Positions 14,677 through 23,864 of a stretch of DNA of 64,000 nucleotides are shown here, piece by piece. Made by a program: the position numbers and the translations under genes. The stretch is from Acetatifactor sp. Its GTDB lineage: Bacteria; Bacillota; Clostridia; Lachnospirales; Lachnospiraceae. Positions within the stretch are counted from its first letter, which is position 1. The number at the start of each line of letters is the position of its first letter. Location of the stretch: the NCBI GenBank assembly GCA_022511465.1, contig JAFLRM010000004.1, positions 57,047-121,046 on the forward strand. The letters are read 5' to 3'. The notes beneath the pieces were generated by a model. The model was given only the letters and a program-made list of their open reading frames with translations, was not told the DNA's origin and ran no database searches.

Positions 14677-17217
14677 ATGAAGAAGGTACAGAAAAGGCAG
14701 GCGGAAGAATTTGCCCGATTATTGGGCCAAGCGCATGATGAAGTGCGTAAGGCGATTGATAAAAAAGATATAATGGCGGCTATGGAATTGCTGGAACAGT
14801 GTCAGGATGGGGCGATCCAGCTGGGAACCCTCATTGAAAAGACCGAGGGAGAAGGCTTCGTGACCGTTTCACTGATTGAGGAGTATTGTGAGTTGGTGTA
14901 TCAGATCCATGAGGAGCTGGCGCAGGGGGATGCAGTGGAAGGCAGCCGGGCAGCCAAAAGGCTCAGACAAGTCTTGATACAAGTTGAAAACAGTATCCGC
15001 AACGATATCAGGGAGCGGTTGGAGGTTGTATTCTTCCCTTACAAAGCATCTATGTGGGATTCCATGGAGAGTGTGTGGAGAGCGGCGGATGCTGATCCGG
15101 ACTGTGATGCCTATGTGGTACCCATTCCTTATTTTGACCGAAAGCCGGATGGGAGCTTTGGGGAGAAGCATTATGAGGGAAACGATTATCCCAGGGATGT
15201 GCCGGTGATTTGGTATGAGGACTATGATCTGGAGGCGCGCAGGCCGGATGTGGTTTATATCCACAATCCTTATGATCAGTACAATTTTGTCACTACCGTG
15301 GACCCGAAATATTACTCTTTTGAACTGAAAAAGTATGCGGAACTGTTGATCTATATTCCTTACTATGCTACCTCCGGAAACTGGGGGGAATCGAAAGGTT
15401 TTTGTTCTGCCTATCAATATGCGGATTATATTATTGTGCAAGCGGAAAAGTACCGTCAATTTTTTGATGCCCAAATTCCAAAGGGGAAGATTCTGCCGCT
15501 TGGGTCTCCGAAGTTTGACCGGGTGATTCATATGTGTGCGAACCCGGGAGAGCCGCCGGAAGAATGGAAACCTCTGATGGAAGGGCGAAAGGTGTACTTC
15601 TATAACACGAGCATTGCCGGGATGTTGGCGGATACGAAGCGTTTTCTAAAAAAGATGGAGTATGTGCTTCAGTGCTTTCGTGGAAGAGAGGATTCCTGTC
15701 TGATCTGGAGGCCGCACCCTCTGTTGGAATCTACCTTTACCTCCATGCGGGCAGAATATTATCCGGTGTTCCAGAAACTGAAGAGTGAATTTATAGAAAA
15801 GAAGTTAGGTATCTATGATGATACACCGGATGTGACACAGACGATCGCCTTTTGTGACGCATATATCGGAGATTCGGGATCATCCGTAACTTCTCTGTTT
15901 GGAATAGCAGGGAAACCATTGTTTATTTTGAAAAACGCTATCAGCTCCGAGCCGCAGCCGGGAGACTGGAGAGGCGGAATGCTTCGGGCGGGGTTCCAGG
16001 CAGAAGATGGAGGAGAGAGAATAATTGGACCAGGAAGTAAGCTTTATCAGTCTGTAAATCAGGATTTCAGTTATAAATACATTTGCAGTTTATCCAAATA
16101 TGCACAAGAACACTTTTATAAGTATGCATTTGAAATAGACGGTAAAGTATATGTTTGCCCTCTACATGCGCAGGATGTTTTGGTGGTAAAGAAGGGAAAG
16201 ATTGAGAGGACAATTCCTCTAAAACGTCAAATAGAGCGTGGGCAGGCATTTGCAGGAGCGGTAAGGATTGGAAATTCACTCTTCCTGCTGCCGGGGCGAT
16301 ATCCCTCCCTTGTGAAATACGATACGGCAAGCGGCAGACTGGATTATCTGGACGGATGCAGGGAGATATTTGTGCAAAAGGTTCGGGAGGAGCTGCGAAG
16401 TGGGGGAAATTGTGTATGGAGGGATTACTTGCTTCTGGCTTCCCCTATAGACAATCAGGTGTTGATCCTGGACAGCAAGACTGATAAAATGCAGCTTTTA
16501 AAGCTTAGTTCCAAGAATAAAGGCGGATGTATGGCGATGGTGACAAATGAGGATGAGGTGTGGCGCCTGCCCTATGAAGGAGATGTGATCACACGCTGGA
16601 ATCCGGAGACCGGCGAACTGCAGGATTATTCCGGACTGCCGGAAGGGTTCCACTGTAATCGCAGACCCCAAGGTTTTCCTTGCGCGACAAGCCCATTTAG
16701 CAGTGCAATATTTGATGGAGACAACGTTTATCTGGCTCCCGCTTGGGGGAACATGTATATTCGGCTGGATCGGAATACAGGCAGGATGGAAGAGTGGCAG
16801 CCGCCCTTCCCGGTAGTGACGGAGGAGGTGAACGGATATTATGCCGCTAAAGGTCCAAAAGCGGTGTTTTATGTGTGGGAAAACGGACAAGGCGAGAGAA
16901 AGAACTATTGCCTCTCCTTGCTGGATGGAAAATTATATGAGCTGAATCTCAAAATGGGATTCTGCAAGGAGATAGAAATTTCCTTTGATGAGGAGGAGTT
17001 AAAGGATCAGGAACCGGGCTTTGCAGAGCAGACGGAATGGCTCCAGTATGCCTGTATGGAGAACGCCTTTAACAGTTTGACAGATTTCTTGGATGGAAAT
17101 ATTACAGGAGCGCCTTTTGACAAGGAGCGGCAGCTTTTAGCGTATGGAAGCATTGCCGCCAATTATGATGGCACCTGCGGTGAGAAGATTCACCGGTTTG
17201 TTCGGGAAAAGCTGTAA
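14677..17217 (+). CDS. CDP-glycerol glycerophosphotransferase-like protein fused to a beta-propeller-like domain
   Basis: An 846-residue protein in three parts. Residues 1-110 are helical, resembling the N-terminal bundle of some Clostridial glycosylation proteins. Residues about 115-440 look like a CDP-glycerol/TagF-type GT-B domain (VFFPYKASMWDSMESVWRA, IIVQAEKYRQFF, LIWRPHPLLEST, and the donor-site-like IGDSGSSVTSLFGIAGKP). Residues about 450-846 contain repeating YVCPLHAQDVLVV / NSLFLLPGRYPSLVKYD / VYLAPAWGNMYIRLD strands, suggestive of a beta-propeller. The acceptor and transferred polyol phosphate are unknown. It is the first gene behind the SigD-type leader; the next ORF begins within four bases of its stop. 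Confidence 0.72.
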   Translation: MKKVQKRQAEEFARLLGQAHDEVRKAIDKKDIMAAMELLEQCQDGAIQLGTLIEKTEGEGFVTVSLIEEYCELVYQIHEELAQGDAVEGSRAAKRLRQVLIQVENSIRNDIRERLEVVFFPYKASMWDSMESVWRAADADPDCDAYVVPIPYFDRKPDGSFGEKHYEGNDYPRDVPVIWYEDYDLEARRPDVVYIHNPYDQYNFVTTVDPKYYSFELKKYAELLIYIPYYATSGNWGESKGFCSAYQYADYIIVQAEKYRQFFDAQIPKGKILPLGSPKFDRVIHMCANPGEPPEEWKPLMEGRKVYFYNTSIAGMLADTKRFLKKMEYVLQCFRGREDSCLIWRPHPLLESTFTSMRAEYYPVFQKLKSEFIEKKLGIYDDTPDVTQTIAFCDAYIGDSGSSVTSLFGIAGKPLFILKNAISSEPQPGDWRGGMLRAGFQAEDGGERIIGPGSKLYQSVNQDFSYKYICSLSKYAQEHFYKYAFEIDGKVYVCPLHAQDVLVVKKGKIERTIPLKRQIERGQAFAGAVRIGNSLFLLPGRYPSLVKYDTASGRLDYLDGCREIFVQKVREELRSGGNCVWRDYLLLASPIDNQVLILDSKTDKMQLLKLSSKNKGGCMAMVTNEDEVWRLPYEGDVITRWNPETGELQDYSGLPEGFHCNRRPQGFPCATSPFSSAIFDGDNVYLAPAWGNMYIRLDRNTGRMEEWQPPFPVVTEEVNGYYAAKGPKAVFYVWENGQGERKNYCLSLLDGKLYELNLKMGFCKEIEISFDEEELKDQEPGFAEQTEWLQYACMENAFNSLTDFLDGNITGAPFDKERQLLAYGSIAANYDGTCGEKIHRFVREKL

Positions 17218-17250
17218 GGATTGAGAAAACGATTGACAGGAGGTTATCAA

Positions 17251-18612
17251 GTGAAAAAGGTAATTACATACGGAACGTTTGACCTGTTTCACGAGGGGCA
17301 CTACCGCCTCCTGCAGAGGGCGAAACAGTTAGGGGATTACCTGATCGTGGGTGTTACCACCGAAGAATATGATCAGACCAGAGGGAAGCTTAACGTAGTG
17401 GACTCCCTGATGACCCGGATTGAAAATGTGAAAAAATCAGGCTTTGTGGATGAAGTGATCATAGAGTCGGCCCAAGGACAGAAATTCCGGGACATCAAGA
17501 AATATCAGATTGATGTCTTTACGGTAGGGTCTGACTGGGTGGGACAATTTGATTACCTGAAGGAATATTGTGAAGTGGTTTATCTGGAGCGGACCCGAGA
17601 TATCTCCAGCACTATGTTGCGGGAACAGGGCCGGCATATCCTGCGGGTCGGCATTATCGGAACAGGACGCATTGCGGAGCGGTTTATTCCTGAGGCAAAA
17701 CTGGTCAGCGGTTTGAATACACAGGGAGTGTACAATCCCCATGTGGATAGCGCAAAACGGTTTGCAGAGAGATGGAGCATAGACTCATACGCAAGTCTTG
17801 AGAAGTTCTACGCGGCGGTGGATGCGGTGTACATAGCTTCCCCCCACGAGACGCACTATGAATATATCAAGTCGGCCCTGGAACATGGTAAACATGTTAT
17901 TTGTGAGAAACCTATGGTCCTCCAAAGAATGCAGGCGGAGGAGCTGTTTGCTCTGGCAAAGCGGCAGAACCGTATCCTGTTTGAGGGCGTGAAGACGGCT
18001 TACTGTCCCGGTTTCAATAAACTCATGGGTATCGCCTGCAGTGGAATGATCGGAAATATACGGAACATAGAAGCTTGTTTTACCAAACTGGAGAGTCTTG
18101 CAAGCAGGGAGCTCACAGACATAAAGTACGGAGGAAGCTTTACCGAGCTTGGAAGCTATGTGCTTCTTCCGATCATCAAACTTTTGGGATGTGATTATCA
18201 GCAGGTTCGCTTTGATGTGATCAGAGGGGAGAATGAGCTGGATCTGTTTACCAAAGCATCCTTTGTCTATCCAAATGGTCTTGCTACGGCTACCTGTGGC
18301 TTGGGTGTTAAGTCGGAGGGAAGGCTCCTCATCTCCGGAACAAAAGGGTATATTGTGGCAGAGGCTCCCTGGTGGAAGACCTCATACTTTGAGGTACACC
18401 ATGAGAATCCCAGCGATGTAGAGAAATTCTCGGACCGTTTTCTGGGAGATGGGCTGCGTTATGAGCTTAGCGACTTCCTTTCCACCATTAACGGAAATCG
18501 TGAGAGCGACTTTATGCTATCCAGAGGGGAGTCCATTGCATTGGCAGAATTGATGGAGCGTTTCCTGAGAGAACACCGGTGTATGTCAGAAAGGGATCAT
18601 CTTGGAAATTAA
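17251..18612 (+). CDS. Fusion of TagD-like cytidylyltransferase and Gfo/Idh/MocA oxidoreductase
   Basis: Residues 1-130 are a glycerol-3-phosphate cytidylyltransferase-like domain (ITYGTFDLFHEGHYRLLQRA with the HxGH motif, here HEGH, and the late RTRDISSTMLR motif). Residues about 138-453 are a Gfo/Idh/MocA NAD(P)-dependent sugar oxidoreductase (VGIIGTGRIAERFIPEA and the catalytic-region EKPMVL). The GTG at 17251, with AGGAGG 13 bases before it, is preferred to an upstream TTG because it starts exactly at the cytidylyltransferase fold. It may make a CDP-activated polyol from a keto-sugar or carbonyl phosphate in one protein. The substrate cannot be told from sequence. Confidence 0.82.
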   Translation: MKKVITYGTFDLFHEGHYRLLQRAKQLGDYLIVGVTTEEYDQTRGKLNVVDSLMTRIENVKKSGFVDEVIIESAQGQKFRDIKKYQIDVFTVGSDWVGQFDYLKEYCEVVYLERTRDISSTMLREQGRHILRVGIIGTGRIAERFIPEAKLVSGLNTQGVYNPHVDSAKRFAERWSIDSYASLEKFYAAVDAVYIASPHETHYEYIKSALEHGKHVICEKPMVLQRMQAEELFALAKRQNRILFEGVKTAYCPGFNKLMGIACSGMIGNIRNIEACFTKLESLASRELTDIKYGGSFTELGSYVLLPIIKLLGCDYQQVRFDVIRGENELDLFTKASFVYPNGLATATCGLGVKSEGRLLISGTKGYIVAEAPWWKTSYFEVHHENPSDVEKFSDRFLGDGLRYELSDFLSTINGNRESDFMLSRGESIALAELMERFLREHRCMSERDHLGN

Positions 18613-18632
18613 ATGGTGATAGGAGGTATATC

Positions 18633-19793
18633 ATGAGAAAAGGATATACGATACATAGAGCAGCTGCAAATATTTTTTATCAAAACATAGAAGAAATTGT
18701 TCAGGAGTACTCTGGCAGTCAGACCCAAATCATTGCTTTTGGGTCCAATATCCTAATGAGTATGTCCATAGATTATTTGGAAAAAAGAGGTTTGACAGTA
18801 TCTGCGATCATCGATAATGATAAGAGACGTGAGGGAATGGTAATATTTGGTAAGAAAGTATACCTTCCTCCAAAACTGATAGCGCAGCTTAAGGGGCAGG
18901 ACTTCGTAGTGTTAGTGGCATCCTCCCATGATCAGGAGATGATCAGACAGCTTATAGATCTGGGATGTGATCCGTCCCAAAATATCAGACATTTTTTTGA
19001 TTATAATGCTGTTCTGGACGATTACAGTCATGTGGACAGAAGAGACATGCGTGTACTGACCGAAGGGGAGTTCCGAAAGCAGCAGATTACAATTTTAAAA
19101 GAAGTAGATGAACTTTGTACAGAAAATCATTTGAGATATTATTTGGGTGCGGGAACCTTGTTGGGAGCAGTTCGGCATAAGGGATATATCCCATGGGATG
19201 ATGATGTGGACATTCATATGCCGGTTACAGACATGATCAAATTGTCAAAGCTGCTTGAGGCAGATGACAGATTTGGGGTATTGTCACAGTTTGACGGAGA
19301 AAACTATTTTGGTTTAGGAATGGGATATATGGTGGATTATAGTGGGTTCAGTGATATCAACAAGTTCCCGGTACAGTTGACGACGGGAAGCAGTATTGAT
19401 ATCATTCCTCTTTTTGGAATGCCAAGCGGTGAAAAGGAATTTCTGCAATATGCTGTAGAGGTAAAACGTTTAGAACAAGAGTGTTGGAGTACGCTTTGCA
19501 GCGAAACAGAACATAGGGAAGCCATCAAGAACCTGAATGACTACTTTTTACATTTCGATTATGAAGAGTCCGAGATCGTTGGAAATATTATGCAGGTATC
19601 TTTTTTGAAATTTTGTTTTCCACGAGCCTTTTTAGGCGAGGCAGCGAGAACGGAATTTGAGGGAGAAATGCTGTGTATTCCTGAACAGTGGGATAAATAT
19701 TTAGAGCATTTATACGGTAATTATATGGAATTACCTCCTGTTGAGAAACGGACAGCAGCACACCATTGCCGGTCCTATAAGAAGTTGGAGTAA
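18633..19793 (+). CDS. LicD-family phosphotransferase with N-terminal Rossmann-like module
   Basis: LicD enzymes move phosphocholine or related phospho-groups from a CDP donor to glycans. The 386-residue protein has a Rossmann-like domain (about 25-120: IIAFGSNILMSMSIDYLEKR, VSAIIDNDKR), then the LicD domain (about 145-380) with YYLGAGTLLGAVRHKG and the metal-binding IPWDDDVDIHM. The start at 18633 follows TAGGAGGTA. In this cluster the donor could be a CDP-polyol or a CMP-phosphonate made by the PEP mutase fusion at 43166; that link is inference. Confidence 0.85.
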   Translation: MRKGYTIHRAAANIFYQNIEEIVQEYSGSQTQIIAFGSNILMSMSIDYLEKRGLTVSAIIDNDKRREGMVIFGKKVYLPPKLIAQLKGQDFVVLVASSHDQEMIRQLIDLGCDPSQNIRHFFDYNAVLDDYSHVDRRDMRVLTEGEFRKQQITILKEVDELCTENHLRYYLGAGTLLGAVRHKGYIPWDDDVDIHMPVTDMIKLSKLLEADDRFGVLSQFDGENYFGLGMGYMVDYSGFSDINKFPVQLTTGSSIDIIPLFGMPSGEKEFLQYAVEVKRLEQECWSTLCSETEHREAIKNLNDYFLHFDYEESEIVGNIMQVSFLKFCFPRAFLGEAARTEFEGEMLCIPEQWDKYLEHLYGNYMELPPVEKRTAAHHCRSYKKLE

Positions 19794-19830
19794 ACTTGGA
19801 GGAGCATAAGAGGAAACCTGGAATAGAAGA

Positions 19831-21081
19831 ATGAGAGAAGCAAATTATATTCGATATCGCAAAATAAAGGCATTCGGAAACAAACTGTGCTTTCTGCTGT
19901 GCAGGATATTTCCGATCAACAGAAGCAGGATCAGTGTGTGCACCTTTGAGGGAAAAGGTGGATTTGGGTGTAACCCTAAATATATTGTTACGGAATTGCA
20001 TAAGAGGAACCCGGAATATGAGTTTGTGTGGTTTGTCAATGATATGTCTAAACAATTTCCCGATTATGTGAAGAAGGTTCCCAATACAACGTGGAGCAGA
20101 GCATACTATCTTACTACTTCAAAGATTTGGATCGATAATTATAGGAAGCCATATGGGACGTGCAAGAGAAAAGGACAATACTATATAAATACGTGGCATG
20201 CAACGATAGGATTTAAAAGTATCGGACTCTGGCGGGGTGCTGCCTTTTCGAAAATGGCATACCTGGTCAGTAAGAACGATTCAGACATGATCGACAAGGT
20301 TGTTATTGATTCCAAATGGTGTGAAGAAATGTATCCAAAGGGAATGGTGTATGGGGGAACATATTTGAATGTGGGTGCCCCCAGATGTGATATTCTTTAT
20401 GGGGACAGGACTGGATGGAAGAACAAATTTCGGGAAAAGCGCAATATCCCTTTGGATGCGAAAATAGTTATGTTTGCGCCGACATTTCGTGAAAGTGCAG
20501 ATAGTGGAAAAAGAAGTGTTTTTTCAGAAGTCTGGTCAATTGACTTTCCGCTTTTGCTGAATAATTTAGAGAAAAAATTCGGCGGGGAATGGTATTTGTG
20601 TGTCAGGGTTCATCCTCAGTTGGCTGCCGGTGTAGAAGAATATAAAAATACTCAGCTGAATGGAAAGGTTATTGATGCAAGTCAGGAGGATGATATGTAC
20701 GAGGCTTTGGCAGCTATGGATGCATTTGTCTCCGATTACTCCAGTGCGATAATGGATGCCAGTTATTGCCATATGCCTGTGTTCATATATGCGGATGACA
20801 TTGAAAAATATCTGCAGGATAGGGGAAGCTTGTTATGGAATCTGACAATAAATTCGGAAGATGAAGTGGAAAACAATAAATTGATGACTCCGGGGATAAA
20901 TGCGATCCTGCCTTATCCAATCGCTCAGAATAATGACGAATTGGAGAGGAGGATCATGGAGTTTGATCAGGAACGATATGACAGCGCAATGAAAAAATTT
21001 GAGAGAGATGTGCAGTTGGTATTTGACGGGAAAGCCAGTTATAAAACTGCCGATCAGATTGAGAAATATATGGAGATGTAA
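19831..21081 (+). CDS. CDP-glycerol/ribitol glycerophosphotransferase family protein (TagF/TarL-like)
   Basis: A 416-residue GT-B enzyme of the teichoic-acid polymerase family: ICTFEGKGGFGCNPKYI-type N-terminus (here VCTFEGKGGFGCNPKYI), YINTWHATIGFKSIG, VMFAPTFRES, VRVHPQLAAG and VSDYSSAIMDASYCHMPVFIYADD with the conserved DYSS. It is the same length class as TarF/TarK rather than full TagF. IspD-like and SDR genes follow directly (three bases, then one base), so its donor is probably CDP-ribitol or CDP-glycerol. The start at 19831 lacks a strong nearby ribosome site, so the true start could differ slightly. Confidence 0.85.
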   Translation: MREANYIRYRKIKAFGNKLCFLLCRIFPINRSRISVCTFEGKGGFGCNPKYIVTELHKRNPEYEFVWFVNDMSKQFPDYVKKVPNTTWSRAYYLTTSKIWIDNYRKPYGTCKRKGQYYINTWHATIGFKSIGLWRGAAFSKMAYLVSKNDSDMIDKVVIDSKWCEEMYPKGMVYGGTYLNVGAPRCDILYGDRTGWKNKFREKRNIPLDAKIVMFAPTFRESADSGKRSVFSEVWSIDFPLLLNNLEKKFGGEWYLCVRVHPQLAAGVEEYKNTQLNGKVIDASQEDDMYEALAAMDAFVSDYSSAIMDASYCHMPVFIYADDIEKYLQDRGSLLWNLTINSEDEVENNKLMTPGINAILPYPIAQNNDELERRIMEFDQERYDSAMKKFERDVQLVFDGKASYKTADQIEKYMEM

Positions 21082-21084
21082 GAT

Positions 21085-21768
21085 ATGTATTCATTAATAT
21101 TGTTAGCGGGAGGAACGGGTGCCCGAATGCAGCAAAGTGTTCCTAAGCAATACCTTTTACTGGCTGGAAAGCCTGTTATCATGCATACGCTTGAGAGGAT
21201 AGACAGGATTGATGAAATTCAAAAAATTGTAATTGTATGTACGGGAGAATATGTGCAGATCATCAAAGAAATGCTACGGCAGTATGCCATTCATACCCCC
21301 ATCGAATATGCGAATGCAGGCAGCTCAAGGCAGGCATCCGTCTGGTCAGGCCTGCAATGTGTTGATACAGAGAGGGTAATATTACATGAAGCTGCCCGTC
21401 CTTTTGTGTCTGAGGAAGATTTCAGAAGATTGATTGAAGAGGAAGCAGATAATGTTATGTTTGGAACTTCTATTCCTTTCACGGTCTTAAAGGGACATGA
21501 CTTTGTGGAAGAATTACTGGATCGGGCGGAACTTGTTAATGTGCAGCTGCCTCAGAAGTTTTTGACAAAAGACTTATATTACGCACATGAACAGGCGATA
21601 AATGATGGAAAAGTTTTTACAGAAGATGCCGGCATGGTATTCACATATGTGAAAAGTCATAAGGTAAAGGTGCTGCAAGGGATGGATTACAATATTAAAT
21701 TGACAACACCGATGGATCTGCTCACAGGGGAAATAATTTATAAAGAACACTTTGCGAGGAAAAAATAG
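21085..21768 (+). CDS. IspD/TarI-like cytidylyltransferase (probable CDP-ribitol synthesis)
   Basis: A 227-residue GT-A nucleotidyltransferase: LLAGGTGARMQQSVPKQYLLLAGKP is the IspD/TarI N-terminal motif, followed by ILHEAARPFVS and VQLPQKF. It could be IspD (methylerythritol pathway), but the position between a TagF-like transferase and an SDR favours TarI-type D-ribitol-5-phosphate cytidylyltransferase. In Haemophilus Bcs1 an IspD-like and an SDR domain are fused to do this job; here they would be separate proteins. The gene starts three bases after the upstream stop. Confidence 0.8.
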   Translation: MYSLILLAGGTGARMQQSVPKQYLLLAGKPVIMHTLERIDRIDEIQKIVIVCTGEYVQIIKEMLRQYAIHTPIEYANAGSSRQASVWSGLQCVDTERVILHEAARPFVSEEDFRRLIEEEADNVMFGTSIPFTVLKGHDFVEELLDRAELVNVQLPQKFLTKDLYYAHEQAINDGKVFTEDAGMVFTYVKSHKVKVLQGMDYNIKLTTPMDLLTGEIIYKEHFARKK

Positions 21769-21769
21769 C

Positions 21770-22477
21770 ATGACAACATGTATCATTACAGGGGCAGCCG
21801 CCGGAATTGGCAAGGCTACTGCTCTTGCCCTTAGCAAAACCGAATATTTTCATTCATATGTATTGTTGGGAAGAAATAGGAATGCTCTTGATGAAACTGC
21901 CTTGGAGATGAAAAAAGCGAATGATAATGTTGTGGTCAAGAGCTATCAGTTGGACTTAGCATACCCTGAGAACATACCGGATGTGATGCGTGAAATAACG
22001 GAATGCTTTGATGATATAAATTGTCTGCTGAATATTGCAGGGTACACTGACCCGCAGCCGTTGCTCACCACTTCTCTGGAAAGTTTTGAATATACATACA
22101 GAGTAAACGTGTTTGCTCCATTTATGCTCATTCGGGAATGCACCCGGTGCATGAAAAATAAAGGTGGTAAAATCGTAAATGTGGCATCTACTGCCGGAAT
22201 GACACCAAGGCCCGGATGGCTCAGCTATGCTTCTTCTAAAGCATCCGTAATATCAATGTCAGATACCCTGACTGCTGAATTGGCTGAGTATGGTATAAAG
22301 GTATATTGCGTGTCTCCCGGAAGATGCGCAACGAATCTGCGGAAACGTCTTGCGCCTGATGAAGACCCTAAAACGATTATGCAGCCGGAAGAAGTGGCAG
22401 AAGTGATCTGCAAGCTGGTGTCACCTGATGAAAGGTGTCTTGATGGACAAAATATTGTAATTAGAAAGTTGGATTGA
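21770..22477 (+). CDS. SDR-family oxidoreductase, probable ribulose-5-phosphate reductase partner
   Basis: A 235-residue short-chain dehydrogenase/reductase with the cofactor motif ITGAAAGIGKATA, NIAG, and the catalytic Ser and YASSK. The ATG at 21770 follows GAGGAAAAA and starts one base after the previous stop. Paired with the IspD-like protein it resembles a split Bcs1: reduction of ribulose 5-phosphate to ribitol 5-phosphate, then CTP activation. The substrate is inferred from the pairing. Confidence 0.82.
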   Translation: MTTCIITGAAAGIGKATALALSKTEYFHSYVLLGRNRNALDETALEMKKANDNVVVKSYQLDLAYPENIPDVMREITECFDDINCLLNIAGYTDPQPLLTTSLESFEYTYRVNVFAPFMLIRECTRCMKNKGGKIVNVASTAGMTPRPGWLSYASSKASVISMSDTLTAELAEYGIKVYCVSPGRCATNLRKRLAPDEDPKTIMQPEEVAEVICKLVSPDERCLDGQNIVIRKLD

Positions 22478-22494
22478 ATATGGAGGAGCGCAAT

Positions 22495-23784
22495 ATGAAA
22501 TTTGTGATTTGGGGCGTCGGTGTCAGGGGAAAGAGAGTATATGAACTTGTGGGACATAGTAATGTGGAGGCGTTCGTAGATACAAACAGGCTGTTGACAG
22601 GGACGAAATATAAGGGGATCCCGATCATAAGTGTTGATGAATATCTGGCTCATTTTAGAGATTTTTTTCTGATCTTATCACCTCAGAGGTATGAAGAGAT
22701 TATTGAACTGTTAGAGGAGCAGAAAATAGACAATTATTTTAAATTCAGTTATTGCCCTCCTGAAATAGTAATTGGACAAATTGTGAAAATAGAGGAAATT
22801 TCTGTTCCGGATCTTGATTATGACAAGGCCGTAATCTGGGGAAGCTCTCTATATGGTATTCTACTGTGGGATATCCTGCAAAAAAGAGGAAAAAGAGTCA
22901 CTTTACTGCTTGAAGACAATAAAGAAAAGTGGAAAGCGTTGCTGAAGGAAAGCCACAATGATGTGTTTTGCCGGAAAGAATATACAATGTCACCGGGTGC
23001 TATCATTTTACAGGTGCAGAGAGAAGTGCCGGGAATAAAGTGGGACAAGGTTATTGATCTATATCATTTGTATAAATTTACGGATCAATTTGTCCATAAG
23101 GAACTGTGTAAATTTAAAGGCATCCATAAAGGACAGCGTTGCTTTATAGTGGGAAATGGTTCGAGCCTGACGGTTTCCGACTTGGATTCCCTTTTTGCAA
23201 ATCGCGAAGTATGTTTTGGCGTAAATGGAATTCCGCTTATGTTTGACAAGACCTCATGGCGCCCTTATTACTATGTGTGTACGGATTCCAAAATAGTTGA
23301 GCATTTTGAGCAATTAATATTGCACAGTAAATTGAACAATATTTTTCTCGCAGATCACAATGAAAATTTTATAAGGAAAGTAGAGGCAGTTTGTGACAAT
23401 GTCAACGCATTTCACTATTACATAGAGGATTATTTGCCAAATCTTCCGGATTTCTCTGATTGCATAGAAGAAAGATGCGTATCGGGATGGACGGTTACAT
23501 ATGCATGTATTCAAATTGCTGCCTATATGGGATTTGATGAAATATATCTTCTGGGGATTGACTTTGACTATGGTGAGGGAGATACTGTGCAGATAAAGCA
23601 TTTTGATAAAGGGTATGCTCCTAAAGAAAAAGACAAGATAACCGCTGCCAGAACAAAAGAAAATTTACTGGCATATAAGGCGACAAAAGTATATGCGGAC
23701 GGGCATGGAATAAAAGTCTATAATGCAACTCGTGGCGGTAAGCTGGAAGTGTTCGAAAGAGTGGAGTTTGATACATTATTTTAA
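22495..23784 (+). CDS. GT42/MptE-like (DUF115-type) transferase with N-terminal Rossmann modules, copy 1
   Basis: A 429-residue protein. The N-terminus holds two Rossmann-like modules (FVIWGVGVRGKRVYELVG at 2-20; AVIWGSSLYGILLWDIL at about 110). The C-terminal catalytic-looking part (about 205-429) has CFIVGNGSSLTVSDLDSL, SGWTVTYACIQIAAYMGFDE and IYLLGIDFDYGEGD, plus a final IKVYNATRGGKLEVF. This order resembles CstI/CstII-type sialyltransferases (GT42) and DUF115/MptE-like motility-associated transferases. A paralogue lies at 28343, the two flanking the CMP-Kdo genes, which makes both candidates for using CMP-Kdo. Start 22495 chosen for the GGAGG spacing. Confidence 0.68.
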   Translation: MKFVIWGVGVRGKRVYELVGHSNVEAFVDTNRLLTGTKYKGIPIISVDEYLAHFRDFFLILSPQRYEEIIELLEEQKIDNYFKFSYCPPEIVIGQIVKIEEISVPDLDYDKAVIWGSSLYGILLWDILQKRGKRVTLLLEDNKEKWKALLKESHNDVFCRKEYTMSPGAIILQVQREVPGIKWDKVIDLYHLYKFTDQFVHKELCKFKGIHKGQRCFIVGNGSSLTVSDLDSLFANREVCFGVNGIPLMFDKTSWRPYYYVCTDSKIVEHFEQLILHSKLNNIFLADHNENFIRKVEAVCDNVNAFHYYIEDYLPNLPDFSDCIEERCVSGWTVTYACIQIAAYMGFDEIYLLGIDFDYGEGDTVQIKHFDKGYAPKEKDKITAARTKENLLAYKATKVYADGHGIKVYNATRGGKLEVFERVEFDTLF

Positions 23785-23864
23785 AGAAAAAGATATCACA
23801 TTGGCAAGAAAGGGTATTTAGAGAATTGAATCATTAAAATAGTTTTATGAAAGAAGGAGACAAA

